A stretch of DNA of 64,000 bases, from positions 30,064,266 through 30,128,265 of the forward strand of contig OX328103.1 of the NCBI GenBank assembly GCA_946811185.2, given 5' to 3'. The notes under the pieces were generated by a model. That model was not told the DNA's origin and did not search any database. It saw only the letters and a list, made by a program, of their open reading frames with translations. This DNA is from Hippopus hippopus (taxonomy: Eukaryota > Mollusca > Bivalvia > Cardiida > Cardiidae). Below, in pieces: positions 31,433 to 42,500 of the stretch (positions are counted from its first letter, which is position 1; the number at the start of each line of letters is the position of its first letter). Made by a program: the position numbers and the translations under genes.

Positions 31433-32631
31433 TTTTATTATATACCTACAACTTTCAACGACAACATTTTGCTGACATTTTATTGGAAAACGGCAAACAA
31501 AAAGAGACAATTAATGGTGTGGATGGTAGTAACTCTGTTTTCATGAATGGCGGATTAATATTACAGCGTAACATTTTGACCAATCCAATCGCAAATCAAT
31601 ACATGGATCCGTGGAAATTGATATTTGACCAATCAGGTCATCGCAATTTTTTGGCCCGATAAGGAGTCATGCTGGCCCCTATTTCGGCTCCCAACTTAAC
31701 GACTGTTAACGTTGCAGATGTGCGATCGTTACTGTTTATTTTGTGTTTAAAAGGTTCGTAATTAACGAAAAAGGTTAAAAATTGTGATTTGCAAACGTAT
31801 ACCTCTGACGTGAGATATGTAGAGGCTAAAAGTTAGCATTATAATTGGCGATGGGACTTGTGAAAAGAGTTTTGATCAATGCTACATTTACACAATGGAA
31901 TAATCAGACCTAGGTTTTGCTTAGAAAGATACGTACAATGTCTTACGCTCCAGTGGGGGAAAAAGGTAAAAAAAAATATATGAAATACTAACAAAAGAAA
32001 GCATGTTCACTTAAACATCTAACCTTGTTAACTAACATCTGCACAACCTATCATAATGGTAATTGTCATCAATTTCATTTCGACATTAACCTTTACACTT
32101 GTTGCTTGAAAAATATGCTGAATGTGTAGATACGGATCATATTGCGAATAGCAAACAGTTTAATCTATGATTTAAACTATCTGTGACTAAAATTAAAGTT
32201 CTGACCAATATAGTGTTGAATACATATTTGTTAAGGACGCCAGCTTGAACTCCTTATTGAATGTAGATTTCAATTATGCAACATCTAAGTTCTGTTCTTA
32301 ACTGGGTAGGTTCAGCTGCAAATGGAATTATGTGAATTAAATCAAAATTTGACTATGCCATTTTGAGCCGGATTAGCACAACTAAGGGAGGGTCGGTACA
32401 CTGTTAATTGTTAGGGTGTATGTTTGATTGCAAATCAGATAGCCGCACTAATCCAGCTGACCACCCGTTAACTACAGTTTATCATAAGATGAAACAATCA
32501 ACTGTCTACCGACGATGATAATGATAAATTAACAAGTTTGGTAATTGACAGCACACTTAACACATATCACAGCAAAAAACCATCTACCCCTTAACCTGAA
32601 AAAGAAACCTTTTTCAGACTTGCAGTTCTCT
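31433..32631. other. No gene seen
   Basis: AT-rich non-coding sequence. No splice-flanked frame or repeat recognised apart from simple A runs. Confidence 0.5.
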
Positions 32632-34026
32632 GTTGAATCAGGGATCGTATATACACAGGGATAGGCAACGCAACTGGAGTTAAGACCAATTATCGATTTT
32701 TCACTGACTTACCTGTACGGCGTCCAATAATCCGTTGTCGTTCCTTGCGAGTTATTATCTTCCTTTCAGATAATATAATTCCTTGCCGATTCCGACAATT
32801 TTTATATCCGCCAAAGAAGCGTTTAGTATGAAATGCGTTTCAATGTTTATGTCAATGTTTTTCTATTATTGTTTTTTTTTTTCAGTTAAAGTGTTATTTT
32901 TTTTATCTGGAAAATTTAAAGTGTCGACTAATTGGGCGTTTCAGATATACAGGTCATGTTGTCAGTCTTGATTTCACACGAAGTGTAAATTGTGAATGGA
33001 GATCAAAACGGCCCGGTGCCAAAACGACCCATTACCGAAACAACCCTCTTTTTCGTAATAACTTAAAATATTTTAATATTTCTGCAGTGGATATCTATTG
33101 CAAACAATTCGGGAAAAGCACACATCGCCTGTTGAAGGATTAAGTCCGTCTAACGTTTCGGAAGTGGGCTGCTTTTGTCCACTCCCTGTATTTGACATGA
33201 TCACAAGTGGGATATATCAAGTTGTGTATCTGTCATGACACATCTACTGTCAGTATTGTCCTCTTCTGTTTATAGACAATACTTATCATTGAAATTAAAT
33301 ATTTATTTTCTGATTTTCTTCTCCAAATTTTTCAATTTGGTCAGGTCAAAAGCTTCTCATGTTATCAGGAGTGACAAACATTTCACTTGTATGTAGTACA
33401 ATGTATTAGGCCGGTAAACACAGAGATCTGTTAATAGTTAAATACCCATTTTTCAATAGCAAACTACACAAAGGGCATATAGAACCAGAAAATTGCCTTC
33501 ACTGCCCATTAAATGGACCTTCCAGTACATTTTCAGTTCAGCTTGCAGCTACTCTTAAATCACTGTCTTTGACAGAAAAAAAGGAGAATTTCCTGCTAAA
33601 TGGAAAGAATTAGTGAACTTTCTGAAAAAGTAGGCTGGTGAAGTGTGAGGACCTGTCTGCAACTCTGTTCCTACTTTTATACATTGGAATCATTTACATA
33701 CACCAGTGGCCTTCGCAATTGCACCATTTCGAATTAACCTGTGTACCTTACAACCTTGTGTGTTTGATGACTTCGGAATATTTAAAGCTTTTTGAAAATG
33801 TTGTGGGAAAAGAACAAAATGCTAGCCTAGCACATGTACCTGTTTTCAGCATTTTTATCCGCAATGTTCAATACCATGCAAAAAAAATCCAATCGTTTGA
33901 ATCTACTTTCAGTTGTCGTTTGCTAATACTTTCAATTGGGGATTCCAAAGGCCCCAAAAAATTGTTCTTTGGTAAAAAATAGTCAGTAGCATAATTATTA
34001 GAAAAAAAAAGACAAATCTGCAATTA

Positions 34027-34255
34027 TCCCTTTGCCACACAACCCCGAGTTCTGATGACCAAGAGAAAGAAGCCTTTTGGAAACATTGCAGGAAAAGGAG
34101 AAAATGCTGGTTACCAACATTCTCTCCTTTTCCCCAAATGCTTTCAATTATATCATTGACAAATTCCATAATTTGAGTCGCATTTCAATTGTTGTCTGTA
34201 AATGCTCTCACTTCGTACAAGTCTACTTCTGTGTTGTTTCAAAAAGAGTTAACAG
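34027..34255. repeat. MITE B copy within the 4.5-kb element
   Basis: CCTTTGCCACACAACCCCGA at one end, palindromic AAATGCTGGTTACCAACATT in the middle, and CAAAAAGAGTTAAC at the other end. Confidence 0.75.
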
Positions 34256-35129
34256 TGTGGCAAAGTAAAAGTTGCTTTTGACAAGCAATTTTTCCTTCTT
34301 TAATAATGGTTTTTTATTGTGTCAGAGAACTTAAGGTTATCTAATAACTTTGAAAGCTTTGATTTTGGACCAATTTGAAAACAGTATAAGTTGTGTAGGA
34401 CTTTGTACAAATTTGACTTTTCGCTCCTCATACAGTGGACAGCATTGGAAAACATTTGTAAAAGACCAGTTGCAGCCAGTGATCAATTCTTTTCAAAATG
34501 ATTTCTGTGCTATTAAAAATATTATGTTTTTGCCTTTCCTTCAAATGTTTTTCATTTTTTAAATTCTCAAAAAAAATTCACACTGTACACAGAAAGTTTA
34601 TGTTGAAATTGATATTTTAAAATTTCTCACTAAAAACATCAAGGCAGCCATGAATATTGAGCTACATGTGTGTTACAAAATTTAATGGTGCTGAAAAATG
34701 TGTTCCTTTACCAAGTTTTAACTTAATGCCTAATAAATTTAATTTTACATAAATCCACTGTAGAAATCTTTGGAAAACAGTATGACACAAGGACCAATCT
34801 TTTTGCGATAAAATGTAACATGCAAATGGTTGGTTGCTTCCGCAAATGCTTTTTTCATTGAATGTAGACTTTTATCTCCTAAAACTTTTTCACTGTGGCA
34901 AGTTGCAGTTAATGATGATGGTAAAAGTATTGTGTATATGAGATATTATTGGTATATTAAACTATCATTATAATCCTGGTGTATGTCATACAAACGCCCA
35001 AAATATACTTCTCTCCCTCAACAAAGATTTTCAAGTAGAAACATTTCCAAGTCTAGTAATACATGGAATATGGATAGCTGCATTGTTTGCTGTGATACAA
35101 TTGCAAATTGTTGAAAGCAACCAACCTTC

Positions 35130-35290
35130 AGGAACACTTTGCCAGACAACAAAATTTGAGACTTGTTTGATTTGGAATTATTTGCAGACAAGAAATGAAA
35201 TGTGTCACTTGTGTCTTTGCTGAGTAAATGAGAACATGCTTGCCAACATTTTCTTCTTTTCCCACAATGTTTTCAGATGTGTAAATATTT
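35130..35290. repeat. Partial MITE B copy
   Basis: CACTTTGCCAGACAACAAAA followed by the half-palindrome TTCTTCTTTTCCCACAATG. A similar piece with the same 3' flank (GTGAAAACTTAGGATTCAGG) is at 35670-35895. Confidence 0.65.
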
Positions 35291-35669
35291 CCCATGGTAG
35301 TGAAAACTTAGGATTCAGGAATACTGGCATCTGTCACAGATTATTAGATAACTCCTTACCACAAGTGGCTTATAAGACTGTAGATACTGAATGTACTGTG
35401 TTGTTTGAAGAAACCAAAAGTATGTCAAATTTAATACATGTACTTTTAGTGTTTTATGACAATAGTGTGAGTAGTGGGAAACCAACATCATGATTCTCAG
35501 AGAATTTTGCACAACACAGATACATACTTCTCTCCCTCAAAAAATATGTTGATGAGAAAAAGCAACACGCAGCTTGTGCAGACAGTTGTGCAAATTCAAA
35601 AAACAAATAGATAAGTATAATGGCTGCTATGATACAACTAAAATGTTGTGAAACATTGCAAATTGAGCA

Positions 35670-35895
35670 AGGTTCCATCCTTAACTTTTTGCCAGATTAC
35701 AAATCTGGACATGTCTAATTTGAAAGCATTTGCAGACGACAAATGAAATGCAACTGAAATGAGGAGACTTGTTTTTCCTGGGGAAATGAGAAAATGTGAC
35801 ATGTACTTACCGGTAGTTTCTTCTTTGTTCACAATGTTTTCGGAAGTATGGATATTCCCCAGGTTAGTGAAAACTTAGGATTCAGGAATACTAGC
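35670..35895. repeat. Second copy of the MITE B-derived block at 35130
   Basis: GCAGACGACAAATGAAATG, then TTCACAATGTTTTCGGAAGT and GTGAAAACTTAGGATTCAGGAATACT. The shared flank shows a local duplication. Confidence 0.65.
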
Positions 35896-37167
35896 ATTTG
35901 TCACAGATAATTAAATAACTCCATACTTCTAGTGGCTTATTGAGCTATACATACTAAATATACTTTGGTGGTAGAAGAAGCTCACAGCTTTCATATTCAA
36001 ATACATTAATTTCACTTTAGCATTTTTCTTGCAGGTTTGTACAGTTCACAGCTGATTTGGTCTTTAATATTCCAAGTTTTCAAGCCCAGTTTCAAGTTTA
36101 TACTAGCACACTTTATGCAGAATTACAAAACCATCTTCAATGTCATTCTTCTGTTCACAGGATGCATCACAACGGTATGCTGACAGCTCTTGAAACCATG
36201 GTTTGAAGTGTTTGTGCTCTCACAATACATATCTGGAAAAAAAATATAGAACCAACTGAATTTCAAATTTCTCCTTTTTACAAAACGTAACATTTTAATT
36301 CTTCAGTTACGTTGCAAAATATGGTTTTATTTTCACATGGTTAGACTATAATGGAATTTGTTCAGGATATGGCCAACTATCGGAGATCCAATCATTTCTG
36401 ACTAATGTGCGGTACTGCGCTTCCACCTTTACTGAAATATCCCCTTTTTAGGCTGCCATCTTGCAATTAAGACCGAAAATAGCCAAGTTTTTGAGCCCAC
36501 AGTTATCCAACCTTGGCATCGAAAATCACTAGATTTGATTTAAAAACAAAAAGAAATACTTACTGCTTATAAATATGTCAAAATCTGAACAAATTTATTT
36601 CTAAAAATAAATTGAGAATGCTACAACTATCACTAGGGTCCCGCCAAATTCACCACATTGGTCCGCCATTTTGTGATGAAATACCGAAAATAGCCCAGTT
36701 TTGAGCCCATAATTATCTAACTTAGGAATCGAAAATCAGCACAAAAGTAGCTTTAATACAAGGAGATGTACTCCATCTCGTGATTTTTACCAACATGTTG
36801 CTATTTGGACGCTACTTTATGTACTTAAAAAGTACTTTTGCACGTCACTAAATCCTCCTGCCGAACATCCCCTACGGGGCAAACATGATTAGGTCATGAT
36901 TTTTTAACGCCAAAATAAGCATATAAAACAAAATCTCCGAAAAAATTGATGTTACATATATTCTAAGCATGTAAATATTCGGAAACTTACCTGTTGAGAA
37001 GGACGTATGGGATAACCAAGCAAAACGTTGATTAAAACAGTGACCGTCGTATGCCGAAATTTAAGATGGCCGCCGTTTTCCCTTTGCGGTCAATTCGAAA
37101 GAAGACAGTGAATAACCGGAAGTTATACCGCGTTTCCTATCCCTGTATATAAGATCCCTGGTTGAAT

Positions 37168-38600
37168 CAGACAGTGTATATAAGTATTTCGAAATGCTTT
37201 CAATTCAGTGTAAACTATTATCGAATATGATGTTCAGACGACCATTCAAGCCTTACTAAAACAAAACGCTTATTTAATTCTATTTCTAGTATTCTATGGC
37301 AAACTGAATTTTATGAGGTGTTTAATCCCCTCTCGATGAAGTCTAAAACTTTGTTAAAACAACTAAATATTCATTGTCTGTAGCCCTCGAAATTTGTATT
37401 TGTGTGCATGTTTTGTGTAAATTAGTTCAATCATCTCTCTTAATTTGATATCTAGAATTCATCATCGGCAAACAAATCTGATTGGGATATTTTTTCCATG
37501 ATTTTACCTATAGGAACAGTATTGACAGCGATTTTCAAGCAGTGTATCTGCTATACTGTATATGTGTATACCGCGTTTGTTTGAGAGCCTATGGCAACAG
37601 TAACCAAGGAAGTCGGTTTATCTTATCACCACGGATCCATGTATGCATGCTTAGTCCGTGCGCGAGACACGTCAGCATACCATATTTCACAGAGTGTAGA
37701 TATGGATTTTTTTTCTGTCGTGTGTGTTATTTCATCCGATTCAAAGCATGTATTTGATCCGGAAAATTTACTGGTATATAATAAAAAACTTATTTCACGT
37801 TGATTATACTTACTAGCTCCACTTGCCGAAGGCTAGCGAGCTTATATCATGGCCCGGTGTTTATCGTCCGTCGATCCGTCCGTGCGTTCGTTACTTTTTA
37901 TTTCAAACATATTCTTCTCTGAAACCCCCATCTAAATTTGATGAAACTTTTTAGAAATGATTCTGCCATGGTTCTCTTCAAAATTCCTTCAAAGAATTAG
38001 ATTTCATTATAAACTCTGGTTGCCTGGCAACAAACTGAAAAAAAAAAAAGAAAATCTTTAAAAATCTTGTCTGAAACCATAAGGTCCTAGGCTACCCAAT
38101 TTGGCATTTAGCTTCATCTAATAGACCTCTACCAAATTTCTCGAAATTATAGCCCTGGGGTCAAAATTGGTCCCATCTGGGGGATCACGATTTATACATG
38201 GGCTTACTAAGTGACTTACTTATCTAATGGTCAAGGGAAATAACTCCTGTTATAGGGTGTAAAATTTGTTACAATTTACCTCCCTCGATTATCAAACTGC
38301 ACTGTTACATGATCGGTGTTAGGTATTCAAGTCTTTTTGTGATTTATTTTGATGCTAATAGTTCTGCTTGGATGAGTGTAATATTTAGTATAAAGTAAGG
38401 TTTCTATCATTCAGTTTTTTGTTCCGGAACTTTACCGTTCACGCCATTGAAAAAAAAACTGCATTTATTCACGGACTTTATCTTTGCATTTGAAAATGGC
38501 ATTTTTTGCTGAGGGGGGTATTTTTTCCATGTAAGTTTATTGCCATACAGACTTTTTATGCTGCATGTCTCTGTCAATGCCAGTTAAGTACATGATACAT
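37168..38600. other. No gene seen
   Basis: Two overlapping plus-strand frames at 37482-37803 have no recognisable content. CCGTCGATCCGTCCGTGCGTTCG at 37868 begins an intergenic repeat type frequent in bivalves (recalled, not checked). Confidence 0.45.
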
Positions 38601-38604
38601 TTAT

Positions 38605-38820
38605 TTTACTCTTTACAAAACGATTTTTTTTGACTGGACCAAATTAAAAGCCATTGCAGATGACAAATAGAATGTAGCTTACATGATTAGTTCTGTCTTT
38701 GAAAGGTTACGAAACATTCTGGGAAAAGGAGGAAATGCTGGTTGACAACATTTTATTCGATTCCAACAATGTTTCTTTCAGGGTCATTAAAACTCGGAAT
38801 TGTTTGGTAAAGGGTTAAAA
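38605..38820. repeat. MITE B copy
   Basis: TTTACTCTTTACAAAACGAT at the left and TTGTTTGGTAAAGGGTTAAA at the right. Confidence 0.88.
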
Positions 38821-38917
38821 GCCAGTGGAGTGATACAGGGCCATCATGACCCTATTGTTTTTTTCAAAGATGCTGTAAAAGTCGTCTGCTGCAAATTTGC
38901 TATAATAGGTGAAGGGC

Positions 38918-39142
38918 ACAATTTTTCACAAGACGACAGAATTTTAGACTTGTCCAAATTGAAAGCATTTACCGTCGCCAAAACTGATTATGGCCCAAAT
39001 GATTGGATTTGTCTACGAAACGTTTTAAAAGGAGAAAATGCTGGTAATCATCATTTTCTGCTTTTCCCACAATGTTTTCGAAGGCTTTCTATTTCAAGAT
39101 CAATAAAGCACAGGACAGTCTGTATTGTAAAGAGTTAAGAGC
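38918..39142. repeat. MITE B copy upstream of vWA gene 2
   Basis: CAATTTTTCACAAGACGACA and GGAGAAAATGCTGGTAATCA, ending TATTGTAAAGAGTTAAG. It lies at the same place as 20178-20421 upstream of gene 1. Confidence 0.88.
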
Positions 39143-39216
39143 GGTTTGTTTATTGTTTATTTTTTAACTCAAACGATGTAGCAAAAAATGACGTGGATGA
39201 TTCAACAGCGTTTGAG

Positions 39217-39224
39217 TATAAATA
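39217..39224 (+). promoter_or_regulatory. TATA box of vWA gene 2
   Basis: TATAAATA in a block (GATTCAACAGCGTTTGAG) shared with gene 1, 119 bp before the start codon. Confidence 0.7.
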
Positions 39225-39335
39225 CTGTGAGTGTTGTGAACGAAAATCGTATTCCTTAACTTGCGTGATACGTCAACATCTTGTTACTAAATATTGTCCA
39301 CTTTTTCAGAACGTGAAATACGAAGCTAATTCGGA

Positions 39336-39558
39336 ATGCAGTTCTCACCTCGGTTTTTTACGGTCTGTTTTGCATTCACCGTCTTGTCGGTGTGTGACGC
39401 TCTCCTTTTCAGTGGAGACCGAGACTGCGAAGTATCAAGCTGGTCACCATGGACCACCAAGCCGGGATTTACTATTAGAAGTCGAGAACGAGCCATCTTG
39501 GTGTATGCGACTGGCAATGGATCGGCCTGTCCGGATATCAGCATGTTGCTAGAGACAA
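39336..39558 (+). CDS. vWA gene 2, exon 1
   Basis: The ATG at 39336 has the same leader as gene 1 (CGTGAAATA.GAAGCTA). The donor GTAAGT starts at 39559. It is nine bases longer than exon 1 of gene 1. Confidence 0.88.
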
Positions 39559-42500
39559 GTAAGTGACTCTTTCAGTGCATTGTATGTAAACTCGACCTCT
39601 TTCGATGGCTGATATATGGATCTGTATATACCGTCAGCTTGCTAAGTTAAGCCTATAAGACTAAAATAATACAAAAATCTTTTTGAGTTTCAATGGACCG
39701 TATTTTTAGCTGTCGAAAGAGACATTTTTCCTGTTTCCATTACAGTAAAGGGATACCGATATAAGCATTATTTTGGGCGAAATATACTATTAGGTCTTTC
39801 CGCGCCAAATATACTCAGTTCCATAAATAAGTGTGCACTTAATTTTCTTTTATTTCTCGTCGCATGTTTTACTGAAGACCAACAAATTTGGTATCATACT
39901 TTAGTTCAGAGTCTGTAGAAAATGCCAGGCTAATCAGATTTTGACTAACAGAAAGTTTAAGTTAGGTTTTTGCAGTTTAAATGAAGGTGGTACTAAAACC
40001 AAAGTTGCAAAAGTACTCAAAGGCTAAGGTAACATTAAAGTTAAGTTTTTCTTAAAGTTCTTGTAATTTTTCAATCAATATCTTGTATGGCCACCTCTGC
40101 TGTCGATACAGGCAATTATTCGACGTCGCATAGACCCTATAAAACGTAAAATCATTGCATCAGGAATGTTATTCCATTCCTGAACGAGAGCGGTGGCCAA
40201 AACCTAACTCGGAACTAAAGTATGATACCAAATTTGTTGGTCTTCAGTAAAACATGCGACGAGAAATAAAAGAAAATTAAGTGCACACTTATTTATGGAA
40301 CTGAGTATATATAAACTCCATCCTTTTCGATGCCTGTAAATAGAATCCACTGAGACTCAGAAGGATTTTTGTCTTAAAGGCTTGACTAAAAAAGCGGATG
40401 GAATAGATCCAAGATCAGACTGCACGTTCTGTGCAGTCTGATCTTGATCTATGCCGTCCGCAAAAGTCCCTGCCGAAAAGGTTAAGTCGAAAGTGGCAAA
40501 ACATGAATACTGTATCATATTATATTCTTTTTTTTTTTTCTTTTATTTATATTTTCTTTTAATGGTGTAACTTATCATTCTAAAACGGGAAAGCATTGTT
40601 TTAATCCTTCTAAACAATACTTGTTAGATTAAAAACAAATTTTTGGATAATGACCATACATTTAATATCCTATATTTATAATATCAGCCAGGCTCTGTGA
40701 AAAGTGGATTTAATACATCTGTACAAACTGTAGACCCATGGAAGCCTGCGCAGTACGCGCAGGCTGACATAGTTTGAAATTTTTCGATATTTGTAAATTT
40801 TCTGCATGAAGGACCTTTCGATCTTATGATTCCGTCGATTATTAAACAAAATTGAATGATTAAACTAGACTTACCTTAGTAAGGTGAAGGTTGATCATAA
40901 TTTCATCCGACACAAAAATCCCTATGAGCTCACACAGATATACGACGCAGCTTATCAGCACACCAAGTAAGGTCATATTTCAGAGTCAAATAAATGTAAT
41001 ATTTCGAAAGGAATCCGATATCGGGCAGGGTATTCTTCAAGGGCGGGTGTGTGAGCTCATAGGGATTTTTGTGTCGGATGAAATTATGATCAACCTTCAC
41101 CCTACTAAGGTAAGTCTAGTTTAATCATTCAATTTCATCCAACACATAAAATCCCTTATGAGCCCCACAGATAGTTTAGAGAACCTGAGAAATATTGACA
41201 TTGTGTTTAATCAACCGAATTTTTTTTTTTGCATTATTTCTCACAAAATCATGTCATTTACAATATTTCATTACCATTTAAGTCTTTCTTAAAGAAAAAC
41301 AGAATTATTCCATTAGAGCTTGATGGACAGACAAATTGTCATTTTCTATTTTTCTTTTGTAATATATCGCAAAAGTTCTTGCGTTACTCCATCCAGCAGG
41401 CTTAATAATGTTTTGCAGAGAAACACCTTTATCATATGCGTTTGAAGTTGTTGCAGCTCTAGTGCTATGTGCTGTATAAACGTTGGGGAGACCAGCCTGC
41501 TTAAGAACAATTTTTATCCAACGAGCTACAGTTTGTTTTGATATTTTACCATGTGGTTTTGTTGTTGAAATCAGTAAACTGTCATCCTTTCGGAGACATT
41601 CAGTTCTTGCAATGTACATATTCAACGTTTTAACAATGCAAAGTGATTCATCTGTCTTGTATGCATTCAATACAATCGGTGCTAAATGTACACCCGGTCT
41701 GCTCTGTTTAATCAATTGAGATATATTTATGACAATGCCGTCAGGTGAATGATCGATATCACCTAACTTTATGACATGAAGTGTCTGACAACGTTGTGCT
41801 GTAACAAGAAGAAAAAGCATAGCTAATTTACATGAAAGTGCAATTAACGATGTGGTATCCATCGTCTTTAAGTACTGCAATACTACTCGGACATCCCAAG
41901 TCCTTGTATATCGGGGTAATGATGGTTTCTGATTAAAAACCCCTTTCATGAATCGACTTATCATTTCATCATAGTGAATATTTACATTCCCGGTAATTTT
42001 TAGGAAGTTGCTGACAGCTAATCTCGCTGTATTAATCGTGGAATAACTTAAACCTTGTGTGAACAAAAAAGTCAAGAATTCGATGACTGTATTTACAGAT
42101 GCACTAAGGGGATTTGTTTTCCCTTCACAGAAATATATCCATTTTTTAACATAAGTGTTGTATTGGAGTTTTGTCCCTTTTCTCCATGAGTTGAGAATGA
42201 TGTCTTGAGATTTTTCCGGAATGCCTCGCTTTCCCAGTGCCTGCCTGATATACTGAAAACAGCTAATTGCATCTTTGTCAGTCTGTGTAGTATTCCTGGT
42301 TTGTGTTCTAATCGTAGAATTTCTTGCGTCGGCGGTAACACGAGGATTTTGCTTTTGGTCAATCTGAGGAGTTCTGGCCACCACACCTGTGTTGGCCAGA
42401 GTGGAGCAATTATTATTGCTTGCGTCTTGTTCTCCTCTATTTTTTGCATTATTCTTGGTAGAAGACTGAAAGGAGGAAAAATGTAGAACAAATGATTAGT

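Larger units (their letters stand above)
32639..37160. mobile_element. 4.5-kb TIR DNA element flanked by a 7-bp target duplication
   Basis: The left end 32639-32671 reads CAGGGATCGTATATACACAG then GGATAGGCAACGC. The right end 37130-37160 is its inverse with one small indel. GTTGAAT flanks both sides (32632-32638 and 37161-37167). The CAGGG termini recall hAT-like elements, but 7 rather than 8 bp is shared and no transposase is visible. It carries several MITE B pieces (34027-34255, 35130-35290, 35670-35855) and a repeated block (GAAAATAGCC...TTTTGAGCCCA) at 36475 and 36685. Confidence 0.72.

Noticed and set aside
31192..31662. 156-codon plus-strand reading frame
   Set aside because: It crosses the palindrome 31290-31432 and has no protein family features.
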